Shown piece by piece: positions 42,246 through 50,818 of a stretch of 64,000 nt of DNA. The DNA comes from Streptomyces justiciae. GTDB lineage: Bacteria; Actinomycetota; Actinomycetes; Streptomycetales; Streptomycetaceae. The stretch's first letter is position 1; the number at the start of each line of letters is the position of its first letter. Both the position numbers and the translations under genes were made by a program. Location of the stretch: NCBI RefSeq assembly GCF_015163075.1, contig NZ_JADDXU010000007.1, positions 310,001 through 374,000 of the forward strand. The letters run 5' to 3'. Under the pieces are notes generated by a model. That model worked only from the letters and a program-made list of their open reading frames with translations, was not told the origin of the DNA and did no database searches.

Positions 42246-45056
42246 TCAGTACGCCGGGAGCGTCCGCGGGCCCAGGTCGTCGCGGGCGGGAGGGGGCGCC
42301 AGCCGGACGGACGCGCCGAGGACGCTCAGGCCGTGCGGGGCGACGACGACCGGCTCCAGGGTGACCGCGACGACCTCGGGGTGGTCGTCGACGAGCCGGG
42401 ACACCCTGAGCAGCAGCTCTTCGAGAGCGGCGGTGTCGACGGGTGCCGAGCCGCGCCAGCCGAACAGGAGCGGCGCCGTCCGGATGGACCGGACCAGGGT
42501 GGCGGCCTCCCGGTCGGTGACCGGGATCAGCCGGTGCGCGGTGTCGCCGAGCAGCTGGGAGGCGGCTCCGGCGAGCCCGAAGGAGAGCACGGCACCGGCC
42601 GCGGGGTCGATGACGGCCCGTACGACGGTGTCCACGCCGCGCGGGGCCATCCCCTGCACGACCGGCCGCAGCTCGTCGGGCGAACCGAACAGCTCGGTCA
42701 ACTCGGCGTAGGCATGCCGCAGTTGGCCCTCGTCGGCGAGGTCGAGCCGTACGCCGCCCAGGTCGGCGCGGTGGCGCAGGTGCGGGGCGGTGGCCTTGAG
42801 GGCGACGGGGTAGCCGAGGGTGCGCGCGGCAGCGGCCGCGTCGTCGGGGGTGGGCGCGGCGAGGGCGCGGTGGACGGGGATGCCGTACTTGCCGAGGAGG
42901 TCGCAAGTCGCGTCGGCGCCGAGCGTGAGGCCCTGCCCGCGCGTGAGGAGGCCGTCGATGAGCTGGGCGGCGCCCTTCTCGTCGATGTTCTCGAACTCGG
43001 GCACCTTGCCGGGTGCGGCGGCCTCGCGCTGCCACTGGGCGTACTTCACGGCTTCGCCGAGGGCTCGGACCGCGCGTTCGGCGGCGGGGTAGGCGGGGAT
43101 GAGGCGGGGGCCGGCGCCGGAGGTCTCCTCGGGGTCCTTGGCGGCGAGGCGGTCCAGGGCGCGGAAGGGGTGGGTGGCGCTCGGTGTCGCGGCCTGCGGT
43201 GCCGTGCTGGTGGCGGCCGACAGGGCCTCGGCCAGTCCGCCGAGCTCGACGTGGACGACGAGGACGGGCTTGCCGGGCACCCGTTCGGCCGCCGACCGCA
43301 GCGCCTCCGCGAGGGCGGCGTCACCGGCGGCGCCCTCCCCCACGGCCGGGATCGCGGTGACGACCACGGCGTCGCAGGTGTCGTCCGCCAACGCGCGCGC
43401 GAGCGCGGCATGGAAGTCCTGCGCCGAGGCGGCCGTCGTCAGGTCCAGCGGGGGCAGCGGCCTGAGTCCCTCGGACAGGCAGGCGTCGTAGGTGAGCAGT
43501 CCCAGCGACTCGGAGTTGCCGAGGATCGCCACGCGCGGGCCGCGCGGCAGGGGCTGGCGGGCGAGCAGCAGGCCGGTGTCGACCAGCTCGGTGATGGTGT
43601 TCACGCGGATCACGCCGGCCTGCCTCAGCAGCGCGGACACCGTCGCGTGCGGCAGCCGGGTGGCCCGTACGGCGTGCCCTTGCGGGGCGGAGCCGGCGCC
43701 CTGGACGACGACGAGCGGCTTCGCGGCGGCCGTACGGCGGGCGAGGCGGGTGAACTTGCGGGGGTTGCCGATGGACTCCAGGTACATGAGGACGACGTCG
43801 GTGTCCGGGTCGTCGTACCAGTACTGGAGGACGTCGTTGCCGGAGACGTCCGCGCGGTTGCCGGAGGAGACGAAGGTGGAGACGCCTGTCACGCCGGTGA
43901 CGCCGCCGCCGCGCCGGTGCAGGCGGGAGAGCAGGGCGATGCCGATGGCGCCGGACTGGGCGAAGAGGCCGATGCGGCCGGGGCGGGGCGTCTCGTTGGC
44001 CAGGGAGGCGTTCAGCCGTACGTCCGGGTTGGTGTTGATGACGCCGAAGGCGTTGGGGCCGATGATCCGCATACCGTACGCGCGCGCGTGCCGGACGAGT
44101 TCGCGCTGGCGCTCGCGCCCGTCGGGGCCGCTCTCGGCGTACCCGGCGGAGATCACGACGAGGCCCTGCACGCCGTGTTCGCCGCACTCGGCGACGACCT
44201 TGGGGACGTGCTCGGCGGGCACGGCGACGACGGCGAGGTCGACGGGGCCCTCGATGTCGCGTACGGAGCGGTGCGCCGGGACGCCGTCGATCTCCTTGTC
44301 GGTGAAGGCCTTGTTCACGGCGTACAGGCGGCCGGTGAAACCGGCCTCCCGGATGTTGTCGAGGATGCTGCGGCCCACCCCGCCGGGGGTGCGGCCGACG
44401 CCGACGACGGCGACCGAGCCGGGCTTGAGGAGCCGCTCCACGGACCGCCCCTCCGCGCGCTGTTCGCGCGCGTACTGCACGGCCATCGAGCGGTCGGTGG
44501 GCTCCAGGTCGAACTCCAGGCGTACGACGCCGTCCTCGAAGCTGCGCTTCTGGGTGTACCCGGCGTCCGTGAACACCTTGATCATCTTGTTGTTGGCGGG
44601 CAGCACCTCGGCGGCGAAGCGGCGGATGCCGCGCTCGCGGGCGACCGCGCCGATGTGTTCGAGGAGGGCGGAGGCGACGCCGCGTCCCTGGTGGGCGTCC
44701 TGGACGAGGAAGGCGACCTCGGCCTCGTCGGAAGGGGCGGACGCGGGCATTCCGTCGGCGCCGATGCGGTCGTAGCGTACGGTGGCGATGAACTCGCCGC
44801 CGACTGTGGCGGCGAGACCCACCCGGTCCACAAAGTCGTGGTGCGTGAAGCGGTGGACGTCCTTGGCGGACAGACGAGGGTAGGGCGCGAAGAAGCGGTA
44901 GTACTTCGACTCGTCCGAGACCTGCTCGTAGAAGCTGACCAGGCGATCGGCGTCATCAACGGTGATGGGGCGGATGCGCGCGGTGCCGCCGTCGCGCAGC
45001 ACCACGTCGGCCTCCCAGTGGGCGGGGTACTCGTGCCGGTCCGACGAGGTCTGCAT
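42246..45056 (-). CDS. patA: GNAT/acyl-CoA-synthetase (NDP-forming)-like protein acetyltransferase PatA
   Basis: A 936-aa Pat-type protein lysine acetyltransferase. The GNAT domain is N-terminal (about residues 15-175), with the acetyl-CoA loop VQDAHQGRGVASALLEHI, followed by the NDP-forming acyl-CoA synthetase-like module: CoA-binding (GVGRTPGGVGRSILDNIREA), ligase-CoA and ATP-grasp parts. This order is the reverse of Salmonella Pat and matches the S. lividans enzyme that acetylates and silences acetoacetyl-CoA synthetase. It couples acyl-CoA level to enzyme activity. ATG 45056 begins MQTSSDRHEYPAHWEAD. Confidence 0.9.
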   Translation of the reverse strand: MQTSSDRHEYPAHWEADVVLRDGGTARIRPITVDDADRLVSFYEQVSDESKYYRFFAPYPRLSAKDVHRFTHHDFVDRVGLAATVGGEFIATVRYDRIGADGMPASAPSDEAEVAFLVQDAHQGRGVASALLEHIGAVARERGIRRFAAEVLPANNKMIKVFTDAGYTQKRSFEDGVVRLEFDLEPTDRSMAVQYAREQRAEGRSVERLLKPGSVAVVGVGRTPGGVGRSILDNIREAGFTGRLYAVNKAFTDKEIDGVPAHRSVRDIEGPVDLAVVAVPAEHVPKVVAECGEHGVQGLVVISAGYAESGPDGRERQRELVRHARAYGMRIIGPNAFGVINTNPDVRLNASLANETPRPGRIGLFAQSGAIGIALLSRLHRRGGGVTGVTGVSTFVSSGNRADVSGNDVLQYWYDDPDTDVVLMYLESIGNPRKFTRLARRTAAAKPLVVVQGAGSAPQGHAVRATRLPHATVSALLRQAGVIRVNTITELVDTGLLLARQPLPRGPRVAILGNSESLGLLTYDACLSEGLRPLPPLDLTTAASAQDFHAALARALADDTCDAVVVTAIPAVGEGAAGDAALAEALRSAAERVPGKPVLVVHVELGGLAEALSAATSTAPQAATPSATHPFRALDRLAAKDPEETSGAGPRLIPAYPAAERAVRALGEAVKYAQWQREAAAPGKVPEFENIDEKGAAQLIDGLLTRGQGLTLGADATCDLLGKYGIPVHRALAAPTPDDAAAAARTLGYPVALKATAPHLRHRADLGGVRLDLADEGQLRHAYAELTELFGSPDELRPVVQGMAPRGVDTVVRAVIDPAAGAVLSFGLAGAASQLLGDTAHRLIPVTDREAATLVRSIRTAPLLFGWRGSAPVDTAALEELLLRVSRLVDDHPEVVAVTLEPVVVAPHGLSVLGASVRLAPPPARDDLGPRTLPAY

Positions 45057-45215
45057 GGGCCCCAGAGTACGGCTCGCGTACGACAACGGCGCGAGGCAGT
45101 CTGTGGAGAGCGCAAGAGGATCGCAAGAGGACGGAAGTCGGACCGAGGCCGCGGTCCGACGACCCACCCCGGACGGGACGAACGACCCGATCCGGAGACA
45201 CTTCACGTGTGGGAA

Positions 45216-45231
45216 ACTGGTCTAGACAACC
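45216..45231 (+). promoter_or_regulatory. DasR-responsive element (dre) upstream of ptsH
   Basis: ACTGGTCTAGACAACC matches 13 of 16 positions of the DasR consensus, ACTGGTCTAGACCAGT, 25 bp before the HPr start. DasR (GntR) links N-acetylglucosamine to PTS genes, and ptsH is a known target in Streptomyces. Confidence 0.8.
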
Positions 45232-45255
45232 CTGAACACCGAAGGGCAGCATCAC

Positions 45256-45537
45256 ATGGCTGAGCGCCGCGTCAACGTCGGCTGGGCCGAGGGCCTCCAC
45301 GCCCGCCCCGCTTCCATCTTCGTCCGGGCCGCCACGGCCTCCGGTATCCCCGTGACGATCGCCAAGGCCGACGGCAACCCCGTCAACGCGGCCTCCATGC
45401 TGGCGGTCCTGGGCCTCGGCGCCCAGGGCGGCGAGGAGATCGTCCTCGCGTCGGACGCCGAGGGCGCGGACGCCGCCCTCGACCGTCTGGCGAAGCTGGT
45501 CTCCGAGGGGCTCGAGGAGCTTCCCGAGACCGTCTGA
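45256..45537 (+). CDS. ptsH: Phosphocarrier protein HPr
   Basis: A 93-aa HPr, the general PTS phosphocarrier. Phosphorylation site H15 lies in EGLHARPAS. The region of the regulatory Ser (SMLAVLGLGAQGG, S47) is present. It passes phosphate from Enzyme I to sugar-specific EIIA proteins in the cytoplasm. GAAGGG precedes the ATG. It is divergent from patA and controlled by the dre site upstream. Confidence 0.95.
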   Translation: MAERRVNVGWAEGLHARPASIFVRAATASGIPVTIAKADGNPVNAASMLAVLGLGAQGGEEIVLASDAEGADAALDRLAKLVSEGLEELPETV

Positions 45538-45570
45538 TTCATCGGCGCCGGCTGAATCACGGCACCACTG

Positions 45571-45603
45571 AAGGGCTCGTCCGAGTTTATCGGGCGGGCC
45601 CTT
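45571..45603 (+). terminator. Terminator after ptsH
   Basis: Stem AAGGGCTCG (45571-45579) / CGGGCCCTT (45595-45603) with one G-T pair, 33 bp after the ptsH stop. Confidence 0.6.
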
Positions 45604-45674
45604 TCCATTTCCCTCTCGCGGGCAGCAGAAATTCCTCCCCGCGAATTACTTCTTCTTTGTATACGGCCCTCGTG

Positions 45675-46370
45675 TTAATGCCGCAGGCTCGGCATGTTTA
45701 CGGGATGTTGCGAGTTCCTCACACGCTCGGGCCGATCTCCCGCGGCGCGGAATCGAAGGCGGTGCGCCGCGGTCGAGCGCTCGGTGTGCAGCGCGGTGAC
45801 CGCACGCGCGCGTTCCGCGTCCCCGCGCGCCACGGCGTCGACGATCGCGCCGTGCTCCGCCCAGGACTCCGCGGGGTTGGCGGGCGCCTCCACGGAGTAC
45901 ATCCAGGAGATCTTGTGGCGCAGCTGGGTCAGCATCGAGGTCAGCGCGGGGCTGCCGGAGGCCTGGGCGAGCGTCTCGTGGAACCAGCCGCCCAGGGAGC
46001 GCAGATCCTCGCTGTTGCCGCGCCTGGCCCGCTCCTGACCCAGCCTGACCAGGCCGCGCAGGACCTTCAGGTGTGCCTCGGTGCGCCGCTGGGCGGCCCG
46101 GGAGGCGCCGAGCGGCTCCAGGAGCATCCGCATCTCCAGCAGGTCGGCGGCCTCCTGCTCGGTCGGTTCGGCGACGCACGCGCCCGCGTGCCGCCGCGTC
46201 ACCACGAAGCCCTCGGCCTCCAGGGTGCGCAGGGCCTCCCGGACGGGGACGCGGGAGACGCCGTAGCGGCGGGCCAGGAGTTCCTCGGTGAGGCGGCTGC
46301 CGCGCTCGTGGACACCGGAGACGATGTCGTCCCTGATCGCGGTGCATACCGAGTGCGCCGGAATACGCAT
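45675..46370 (-). CDS. GntR-family (FadR/FCD) transcriptional regulator
   Basis: A 231-aa regulator: N-terminal GntR winged helix (about 5-70; LTEELLARRYGVSRVPVREA) and a C-terminal all-helical FCD domain with FHETLAQASGSPALTSML and the metal/ligand His near WAEHGAIVDAVARGD. FCD regulators usually bind organic acids. ATG 46370 follows GGAGG. Its target is unknown; no matching operon is adjacent. Confidence 0.87.
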   Translation of the reverse strand: MRIPAHSVCTAIRDDIVSGVHERGSRLTEELLARRYGVSRVPVREALRTLEAEGFVVTRRHAGACVAEPTEQEAADLLEMRMLLEPLGASRAAQRRTEAHLKVLRGLVRLGQERARRGNSEDLRSLGGWFHETLAQASGSPALTSMLTQLRHKISWMYSVEAPANPAESWAEHGAIVDAVARGDAERARAVTALHTERSTAAHRLRFRAAGDRPERVRNSQHPVNMPSLRH

Positions 46371-46509
46371 GACCGACCTCCGCTTTAATCCCCGTGAAAC
46401 GTCGACGATTGACGTGTGTTCAGTGACTCTATTGCAAGGAACGGGAATTTCCGATGGCGGGCCGGAATCCATGGATATTTTTTGGACAGCGGGGTGGCGA
46501 AAACGGCGA

Positions 46510-46534
46510 AACCCCGGCTCGGTGAGCCGGGGTT
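46510..46534 (-). terminator. Terminator after the M23 peptidase gene
   Basis: Perfect 11-bp stem AACCCCGGCTC (46510-46520) / GAGCCGGGGTT (46524-46534) with a 3-nt loop, followed on the minus strand by TTCGCCGTTTTC. Confidence 0.8.
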
Positions 46535-46557
46535 CCGGGAGATCCTGCGGTCCGTCG

Positions 46558-46596
46558 TCAGACGTTCACACCGTGCCTCAGACGTTCACACCGTGC
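46558..46596. repeat. Tandem duplication of the last 19 bp of the M23 peptidase gene
   Basis: TCAGACGTTCACACCGTGC occurs at 46558-46576 and again at 46578-46596. Each copy encodes the C-terminal HGVNV plus TGA on the minus strand; the second lies just beyond the stop. Confidence 0.85.
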
Positions 46597-47342
46597 GAGC
46601 GCAGGTAGGCGACGGGGTCGATGTCCGAGCCGTACTCGGGAGTCGTCCGGGCCTCGAAGTGCAGGTGCGGGCCGGTGACGTTGCCGGTCGCGCCGGACAG
46701 GCCGATCTGCTGGCCCGGGGTGACCGTCTGGCCGACCGAGACACCGATGGACGACAGGTGGCCGTACTGGGTGTACGTGCCGTCGTTCATCTTGATCACG
46801 ACGTTGTTGCCGTACGACCCGCCCCAGCCGGCCTCGACGACGGTGCCGGAGCCGACCGCGTGGACGGAGGTGCCGCTGGCGGCGTGGAAGTCGACGCCGG
46901 TGTGGCTGCCGGAGGACCAGACGGCGCCGCCGGCCTTGTAGCCGGTGGAGATGTACGAGCCCGAGATCGGGGCGACGTAGGTGTTGAGGCGCTTGCGCTC
47001 GGCGGCCGCGCGGGCGGCGCGCTCCTTGGCCTCGCGCTCCTTCTTGGCCTTGGCGGCGGCCTTCTTGCGGGCCAGCTCCTCGGCCTTCTTCTGGGCGGCT
47101 TCCTCGGCGGCCTGCTCCTGGGCGGCGGCCTGGGCGTCGATCTGGTCGGCGACCGAGTCGCCGATGGTGACGACCGGGATGAGGCCGGTCTGCTCGACCG
47201 CGGGCTCCGCGGCGAGGGCCGGGGCGGCGAGGGTGCCGATGACGCCGGTGGTGGTGAGGGCCGCGACCCCCGCCGCGCGGGCGGTGCCGCGCTTCATCCG
47301 GCTCGGGGCACGGTGCTTCCCGGTGGGGCGCGTGAACGCCAT
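46578..47342 (-). CDS. Secreted M23-family (LytM) peptidoglycan endopeptidase
   Basis: A 254-aa secreted hydrolase. A basic start and hydrophobic core (AAGVAALTTTGVIGTLAAPA) end at ALA-AE near residue 45. A coiled coil of Ala/Glu/Lys (about 65-118) links to the M23 domain, with zinc ligands H147 and D151 in HTGVDF and H226/H228 in GPHLHFE. It cleaves peptide cross-links in the wall during growth or germination. The long leader carries a ydaO-type c-di-AMP riboswitch, so expression should follow c-di-AMP level. A tandem copy of the gene's last 19 bp lies just past the stop. Confidence 0.93.
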   Translation of the reverse strand: MAFTRPTGKHRAPSRMKRGTARAAGVAALTTTGVIGTLAAPALAAEPAVEQTGLIPVVTIGDSVADQIDAQAAAQEQAAEEAAQKKAEELARKKAAAKAKKEREAKERAARAAAERKRLNTYVAPISGSYISTGYKAGGAVWSSGSHTGVDFHAASGTSVHAVGSGTVVEAGWGGSYGNNVVIKMNDGTYTQYGHLSSIGVSVGQTVTPGQQIGLSGATGNVTGPHLHFEARTTPEYGSDIDPVAYLRSHGVNV

Positions 47343-47365
47343 GTGGAGGCTGGTCCTTTCCTTCC

Positions 47366-47511
47366 CTCTCGCCTACCGGGTTAGCTGACGGGTTCGGAGC
47401 AGGAAGGTCTCCTACGGACCCCCTCGCTGCACGCGCGGGCGTCCGATTCACCCCAGGGACTACGTGGGTCCCCGGCTCCCCTGGCTCGCGCCGTACGGGG
47501 ACTCGGCGATG
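47366..47511 (-). ncRNA. ydaO-yuaA (c-di-AMP) riboswitch
   Basis: Minus-strand leader of the M23 gene. Conserved blocks of the class are present in order: CCAGGGGAGCC, GGGGTGAATC, then GAACCCGTCAGCTAAC and CGGTAGGCGAGAGG. The closing stem P1 is TCGCC near 47510-47506 with GGCGA near 47371-47367. In actinobacteria this class typically precedes wall-hydrolase genes and turns them off at high c-di-AMP. The exact ends are approximate. Confidence 0.88.
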
Positions 47512-47668
47512 ACTGTCCGGTGCCGCGGGCGCGGCGCACTGCCTGACGGACAGCCCGGACGACGCTAAGCGGGGCCACTTTCAATTCCCAAACGGATCAG
47601 GCAGTTTGTAGCGCATCCCACAGGGCAAACAGGCAACCTGTCTTCAATTCATTCCTTATTCGGACATT

Positions 47669-47706
47669 AAGGGGCCCTGGTGACGCTTCAGTCACCAGGG
47701 CCCCTT
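47669..47706 (-). terminator. Terminator after the M16 peptidase operon
   Basis: 16-bp perfect stem, AAGGGGCCCTGGTGAC (47669-47684) / GTCACCAGGGCCCCTT (47691-47706), loop GCTTCA, 15 bp after the second M16 gene. It isolates the operon from the riboswitch gene. Confidence 0.88.
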
Positions 47707-47721
47707 CACGCGCGCGTGCTT

Positions 47722-49110
47722 CTACTCGGCTGTCACCACGGTGACTTCACCGATGCCGAGGGCCTCCACGGGCTCCTTGATGGCGGCCGCGTCGCCGACC
47801 AGGATCGTCACCAGACGGTCCACCGGGAAGGCGTTGACGGCCGCCGCGGTGGCCTCGACGGTGCCGGTCGCGGCGAGCTGCCGGTACAGCGTGGCCTGGT
47901 AGTCGTCGGGCAGGTACTGCTCGACCTGGTCGGCCAGCGTGCTCGCCACGGCCGCCGCCGTCTCGTACTTGAGCGGGGCGACGCCGACGAGGTTCTGCAC
48001 CGCGACGTCGCGCTCGGCGTCGGTGAGCCCCTCCGCGGCGAGGGTGCGCAGCACCGTCCACAGGTCGTCCAGCGCGGGACCGGTGTTCGGGGTGTCGACG
48101 GAGCCGCTGATGGCGAGCATCGCGGCACCGGTGCCGTCCGGGGCGGACCTCAGGACCTGCCCGAAGGCCCGTACGCCGTAGGTGTAGCCCTTCTCCTCGC
48201 GCAGGACGCGGTCCAGGCGGGAGGTGAGGGTGCCGCCGAGGCAGTACGTGCCGAGCACCTGCGCGGGCCACACGCGGTCGTGCCGGTCGGCGCCGATACG
48301 GCCGATCAGCAGCTGCGTCTGGACGGCGCCGGGGCGGTCCACGATGACGACCCGGCCGGTGTCGTCGGCGCTGATGGCGGGCACCGGGCGCGGCTCGGCC
48401 GCGGAGCCGGTCCAGGAGCCGAGGGTGTCGCCGAGCAGCCCGTCCAGGTCGACGTCCGTGAGGTCGCCGACGACCACGACGGTGCCGGTGGCGGGGCGGA
48501 CGTGCCTCTCGTAGAAGGCGCGCACGGCCGCCGAGTCGATGTTCCGGACGGTGTCCTCGGTGCCCTGGCGGGGGCGCGACATGCGCAGGTCCGCCGGGAA
48601 CAGCGTCCGGGAGAGCTCCTTGGCGGCCCGGCGCGAGGGGTTGGCCAGCTCGTGCGGGATCTCGTCGAGGCGGTTGGTGACCAGGCGCTCGACCTCGTCG
48701 TCCGCGAACGCGGGCGCCCTGAGGGCGTCGGCGAGCAGCCCGAGTGCCTTGGGCAGCCGGGAGACGGGGACTTCGAGGCTCAGGCGGACGCCGGGGTGGT
48801 CGGCGTGCGCGTCGAGGGTGGCGCCGCAGCGCTCCAGCTCGGCGGCGAACTCCTCGGCGGAGTGCTTGTCGGTGCCCTCGGAGAACGCGCGCGCCATGAT
48901 CGTGGCGACGCCGTCCAGACCCGCCGGTTCAGCGTCCAGGGGGGCGTCGAGGAGGACCTCGACGGCGACGACCTGCTGGCCGGGGCGGTGGCAGCGCAGC
49001 ACGGTGAGGCCGTTGTGGAGCGTCCCGCGCGTGGGGGCCGGGAACGCCCAGGGCTTGGCCTCGCCCGCCTGGGGCTGGGGGTGGAATTCCATCGTGGCGA
49101 GCTCGGTCAC
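47722..49110 (-). CDS. M16-family peptidase-like protein, non-catalytic partner
   Basis: A 462-aa M16 (pitrilysin/MPP-like) protein that lacks the HxxEH zinc motif: the equivalent helix reads GVATIMARAFSEGTDKHSAEE. It keeps the C-terminal Arg/Tyr pattern (LDRVLREEKGYTYGVRAF) that positions substrate in the inactive half of M16B heterodimers. It therefore probably pairs with the active enzyme encoded just upstream. GTG at 49110 overlaps the preceding stop by 4 bp (GTGA), so the two are coupled. Confidence 0.9.
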   Translation of the reverse strand: MTELATMEFHPQPQAGEAKPWAFPAPTRGTLHNGLTVLRCHRPGQQVVAVEVLLDAPLDAEPAGLDGVATIMARAFSEGTDKHSAEEFAAELERCGATLDAHADHPGVRLSLEVPVSRLPKALGLLADALRAPAFADDEVERLVTNRLDEIPHELANPSRRAAKELSRTLFPADLRMSRPRQGTEDTVRNIDSAAVRAFYERHVRPATGTVVVVGDLTDVDLDGLLGDTLGSWTGSAAEPRPVPAISADDTGRVVIVDRPGAVQTQLLIGRIGADRHDRVWPAQVLGTYCLGGTLTSRLDRVLREEKGYTYGVRAFGQVLRSAPDGTGAAMLAISGSVDTPNTGPALDDLWTVLRTLAAEGLTDAERDVAVQNLVGVAPLKYETAAAVASTLADQVEQYLPDDYQATLYRQLAATGTVEATAAAVNAFPVDRLVTILVGDAAAIKEPVEALGIGEVTVVTAE

Positions 49111-50501
49111 TTGGCCGCCTCCTCGTTCTTGTCGCCGGCTTCGACGGTGGCTTCGGCCTCGGGGTCCTCGGGCGGGTCCGCGTCCTCGGCGGGCTCTCCC
49201 GCTACGGGTTCGTAGACGAGCACCGCGCGGTTGTCGGGGCGCAGGCGGGCCTTGGCGACCGCCTGGACCTCCTCGGCGGTCACCTCCAGGACGCGGTTGA
49301 CGGCGGTGAGCGCGAGCTGCGGGTCGCCGAACAGGACGGCGTAGCGGCACAGTTCGTCGGCGCGGCCCGCGACGGTGCCGAGCCGGTCCAGCCACTCGCG
49401 CTCCAACTGGGCCTGGGCGCGCTCCATTTCCTCGGCCGTGGGGCCCTCCGCGGCGAACCGGGCGAGCTCCTCGTCGATCGCGGTCTCGATGACCGGCACC
49501 TCGACGTCACCGGACGTCTTCACGTCCAGCCAGCCCAGGGAGGGCGCTCCGGCCAGCCGCAGCAGCCCGAAGCCGGCCGCGACGGCCGTACGGTCGCGGC
49601 GCACGAGCCGGTTGTAGAGGCGGGAGGACTCACCGCCGCCGAGGACGGTGAGCGCCAGGTCGGCGGCGTCGGCCTCGCGCGTGCCGTCGTGCGGCAGCCG
49701 GTAGGCGGCCATCAACGCGCGCGCGGGGACCTCCTCCTCGACGACCTCGCGCAGCTGCTCGCCGATGACCTCGGGCAGCGAGCCGTCGCGCGGGGCGGGC
49801 TTGCCGTCGTGGGAGGCGATGGAGCCGAAGTACTTCTCCACCCAGGCGAGCGTCTGCTCGGGGTCGATGTCACCGACGACCGACAGGACCGCGTTGTTGG
49901 GCGCGTAGTACGTCCGGAAGAACGCTCGGGCGTCCTCCAGGGTGGCCGCGTCCAGGTCGGCCATCGAGCCGATCGGGGTGTGGTGGTAGGGGTGGCCCTC
50001 CGGGTAGGCGAGGGCGGTGAGCTTCTCGAACGCCGTGCCGTAGGGAACGTTGTCGTAGCGCTGGCGGCGCTCGTTCTTCACCACGTCCCGCTGGTTCTCC
50101 ATCGACTCGTCGTCGAGGGCGGCCAGCAGGGAACCCATGCGGTCGGCCTCCAGCCAGAGCGCGAGCTCCAACTGGTGGGCGGGCATGGTCTCGAAGTAGT
50201 TGGTCCGCTCGAAGCTGGTGGTGCCGTTGAGCGAGCCGCCCGCGCCCTGCACCAGCTCGAAGTGGCCGTTGCCCTTGACCTGGCCGGAGCCCTGGAACAT
50301 CAGATGCTCGAAGAGGTGAGCCAGACCGGTGCGCCCCTTGACCTCGTGGCGCGAGCCGACGTCATACCAGAGGCACACCGCCGCGACCGGGGTCAGGTGG
50401 TCCTCGGAGAGCACCACGCGCAGCCCATTGGCCAGGCGGTGCTCCGTTGCTGTCAGGCCTCCGGTGCCTGCCTGGTCTGTGGCCGTGTGACCCATGGGCA
50501 T
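49107..50501 (-). CDS. M16-family zinc metallopeptidase, catalytic subunit
   Basis: A 464-aa M16B peptidase with the inverted zinc motif HLFEH (H62, E65, H66) and downstream acidic ligand region ENQRDVVKNERRQRYDN. Cytosolic; degrades or processes peptides together with the inactive partner. The acidic C-terminal tail (EPAEDADPPEDPEAEATVEA) is unusual. ATG 50501 follows GAAGGGAC; a longer frame to 50570 is open but lacks a ribosome site. Divergent from parC. Confidence 0.92.
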   Translation of the reverse strand: MPMGHTATDQAGTGGLTATEHRLANGLRVVLSEDHLTPVAAVCLWYDVGSRHEVKGRTGLAHLFEHLMFQGSGQVKGNGHFELVQGAGGSLNGTTSFERTNYFETMPAHQLELALWLEADRMGSLLAALDDESMENQRDVVKNERRQRYDNVPYGTAFEKLTALAYPEGHPYHHTPIGSMADLDAATLEDARAFFRTYYAPNNAVLSVVGDIDPEQTLAWVEKYFGSIASHDGKPAPRDGSLPEVIGEQLREVVEEEVPARALMAAYRLPHDGTREADAADLALTVLGGGESSRLYNRLVRRDRTAVAAGFGLLRLAGAPSLGWLDVKTSGDVEVPVIETAIDEELARFAAEGPTAEEMERAQAQLEREWLDRLGTVAGRADELCRYAVLFGDPQLALTAVNRVLEVTAEEVQAVAKARLRPDNRAVLVYEPVAGEPAEDADPPEDPEAEATVEAGDKNEEAAK

Positions 50502-50818
50502 GTACGTCCCTTCGATCGCGGTGCGGTTGCCGTAACCGCGTTTTTCTGCCGGTCCTGCCACTGTATGCAAGCGTGTGGGACACCGGTGGAGTTCCCGGTG
50601 GTCGTACGCCGACAGCGAGATCCCGTAGCCTGCGGACGGGCCGCCGTGCGGCGCGGGTGAACCACCGGCGGGAGAGCTGACGTCGGGTCGTCGTCCGCGT
50701 TGTCAGTGCCGGGGTCCACAATGGTCCGCGTCAGATCCCGTTCACGCTTGAGCAAGAGTGAGCCGAAGGGACGCGAGCGACCCGTAGGCGAGCGACCAGA
50801 AAAGAGGAGCCGGCAGCG
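50502..50818. other. Intergenic region with repeat copy B, between M16 gene and parC
   Basis: 317 bp without a gene. At 50760-50797 it contains GAGCCGAAGGG and CCCGTAGGCGAGCGACC, the two end sequences of the palindromic element at 30794-30900, here separated by only 10 bp. The parC ribosome site GAGGAG follows. Confidence 0.55.

Noticed and set aside
42186..45263. 1025-codon plus-strand frame opposite patA
   Set aside because: Antisense shadow of a long GC-rich gene; no recognisable motifs.
46558..46600. GTTCACA repeats as a PhoP box
   Set aside because: They are the duplicated 3' end of the M23 coding sequence with a 20-bp period.
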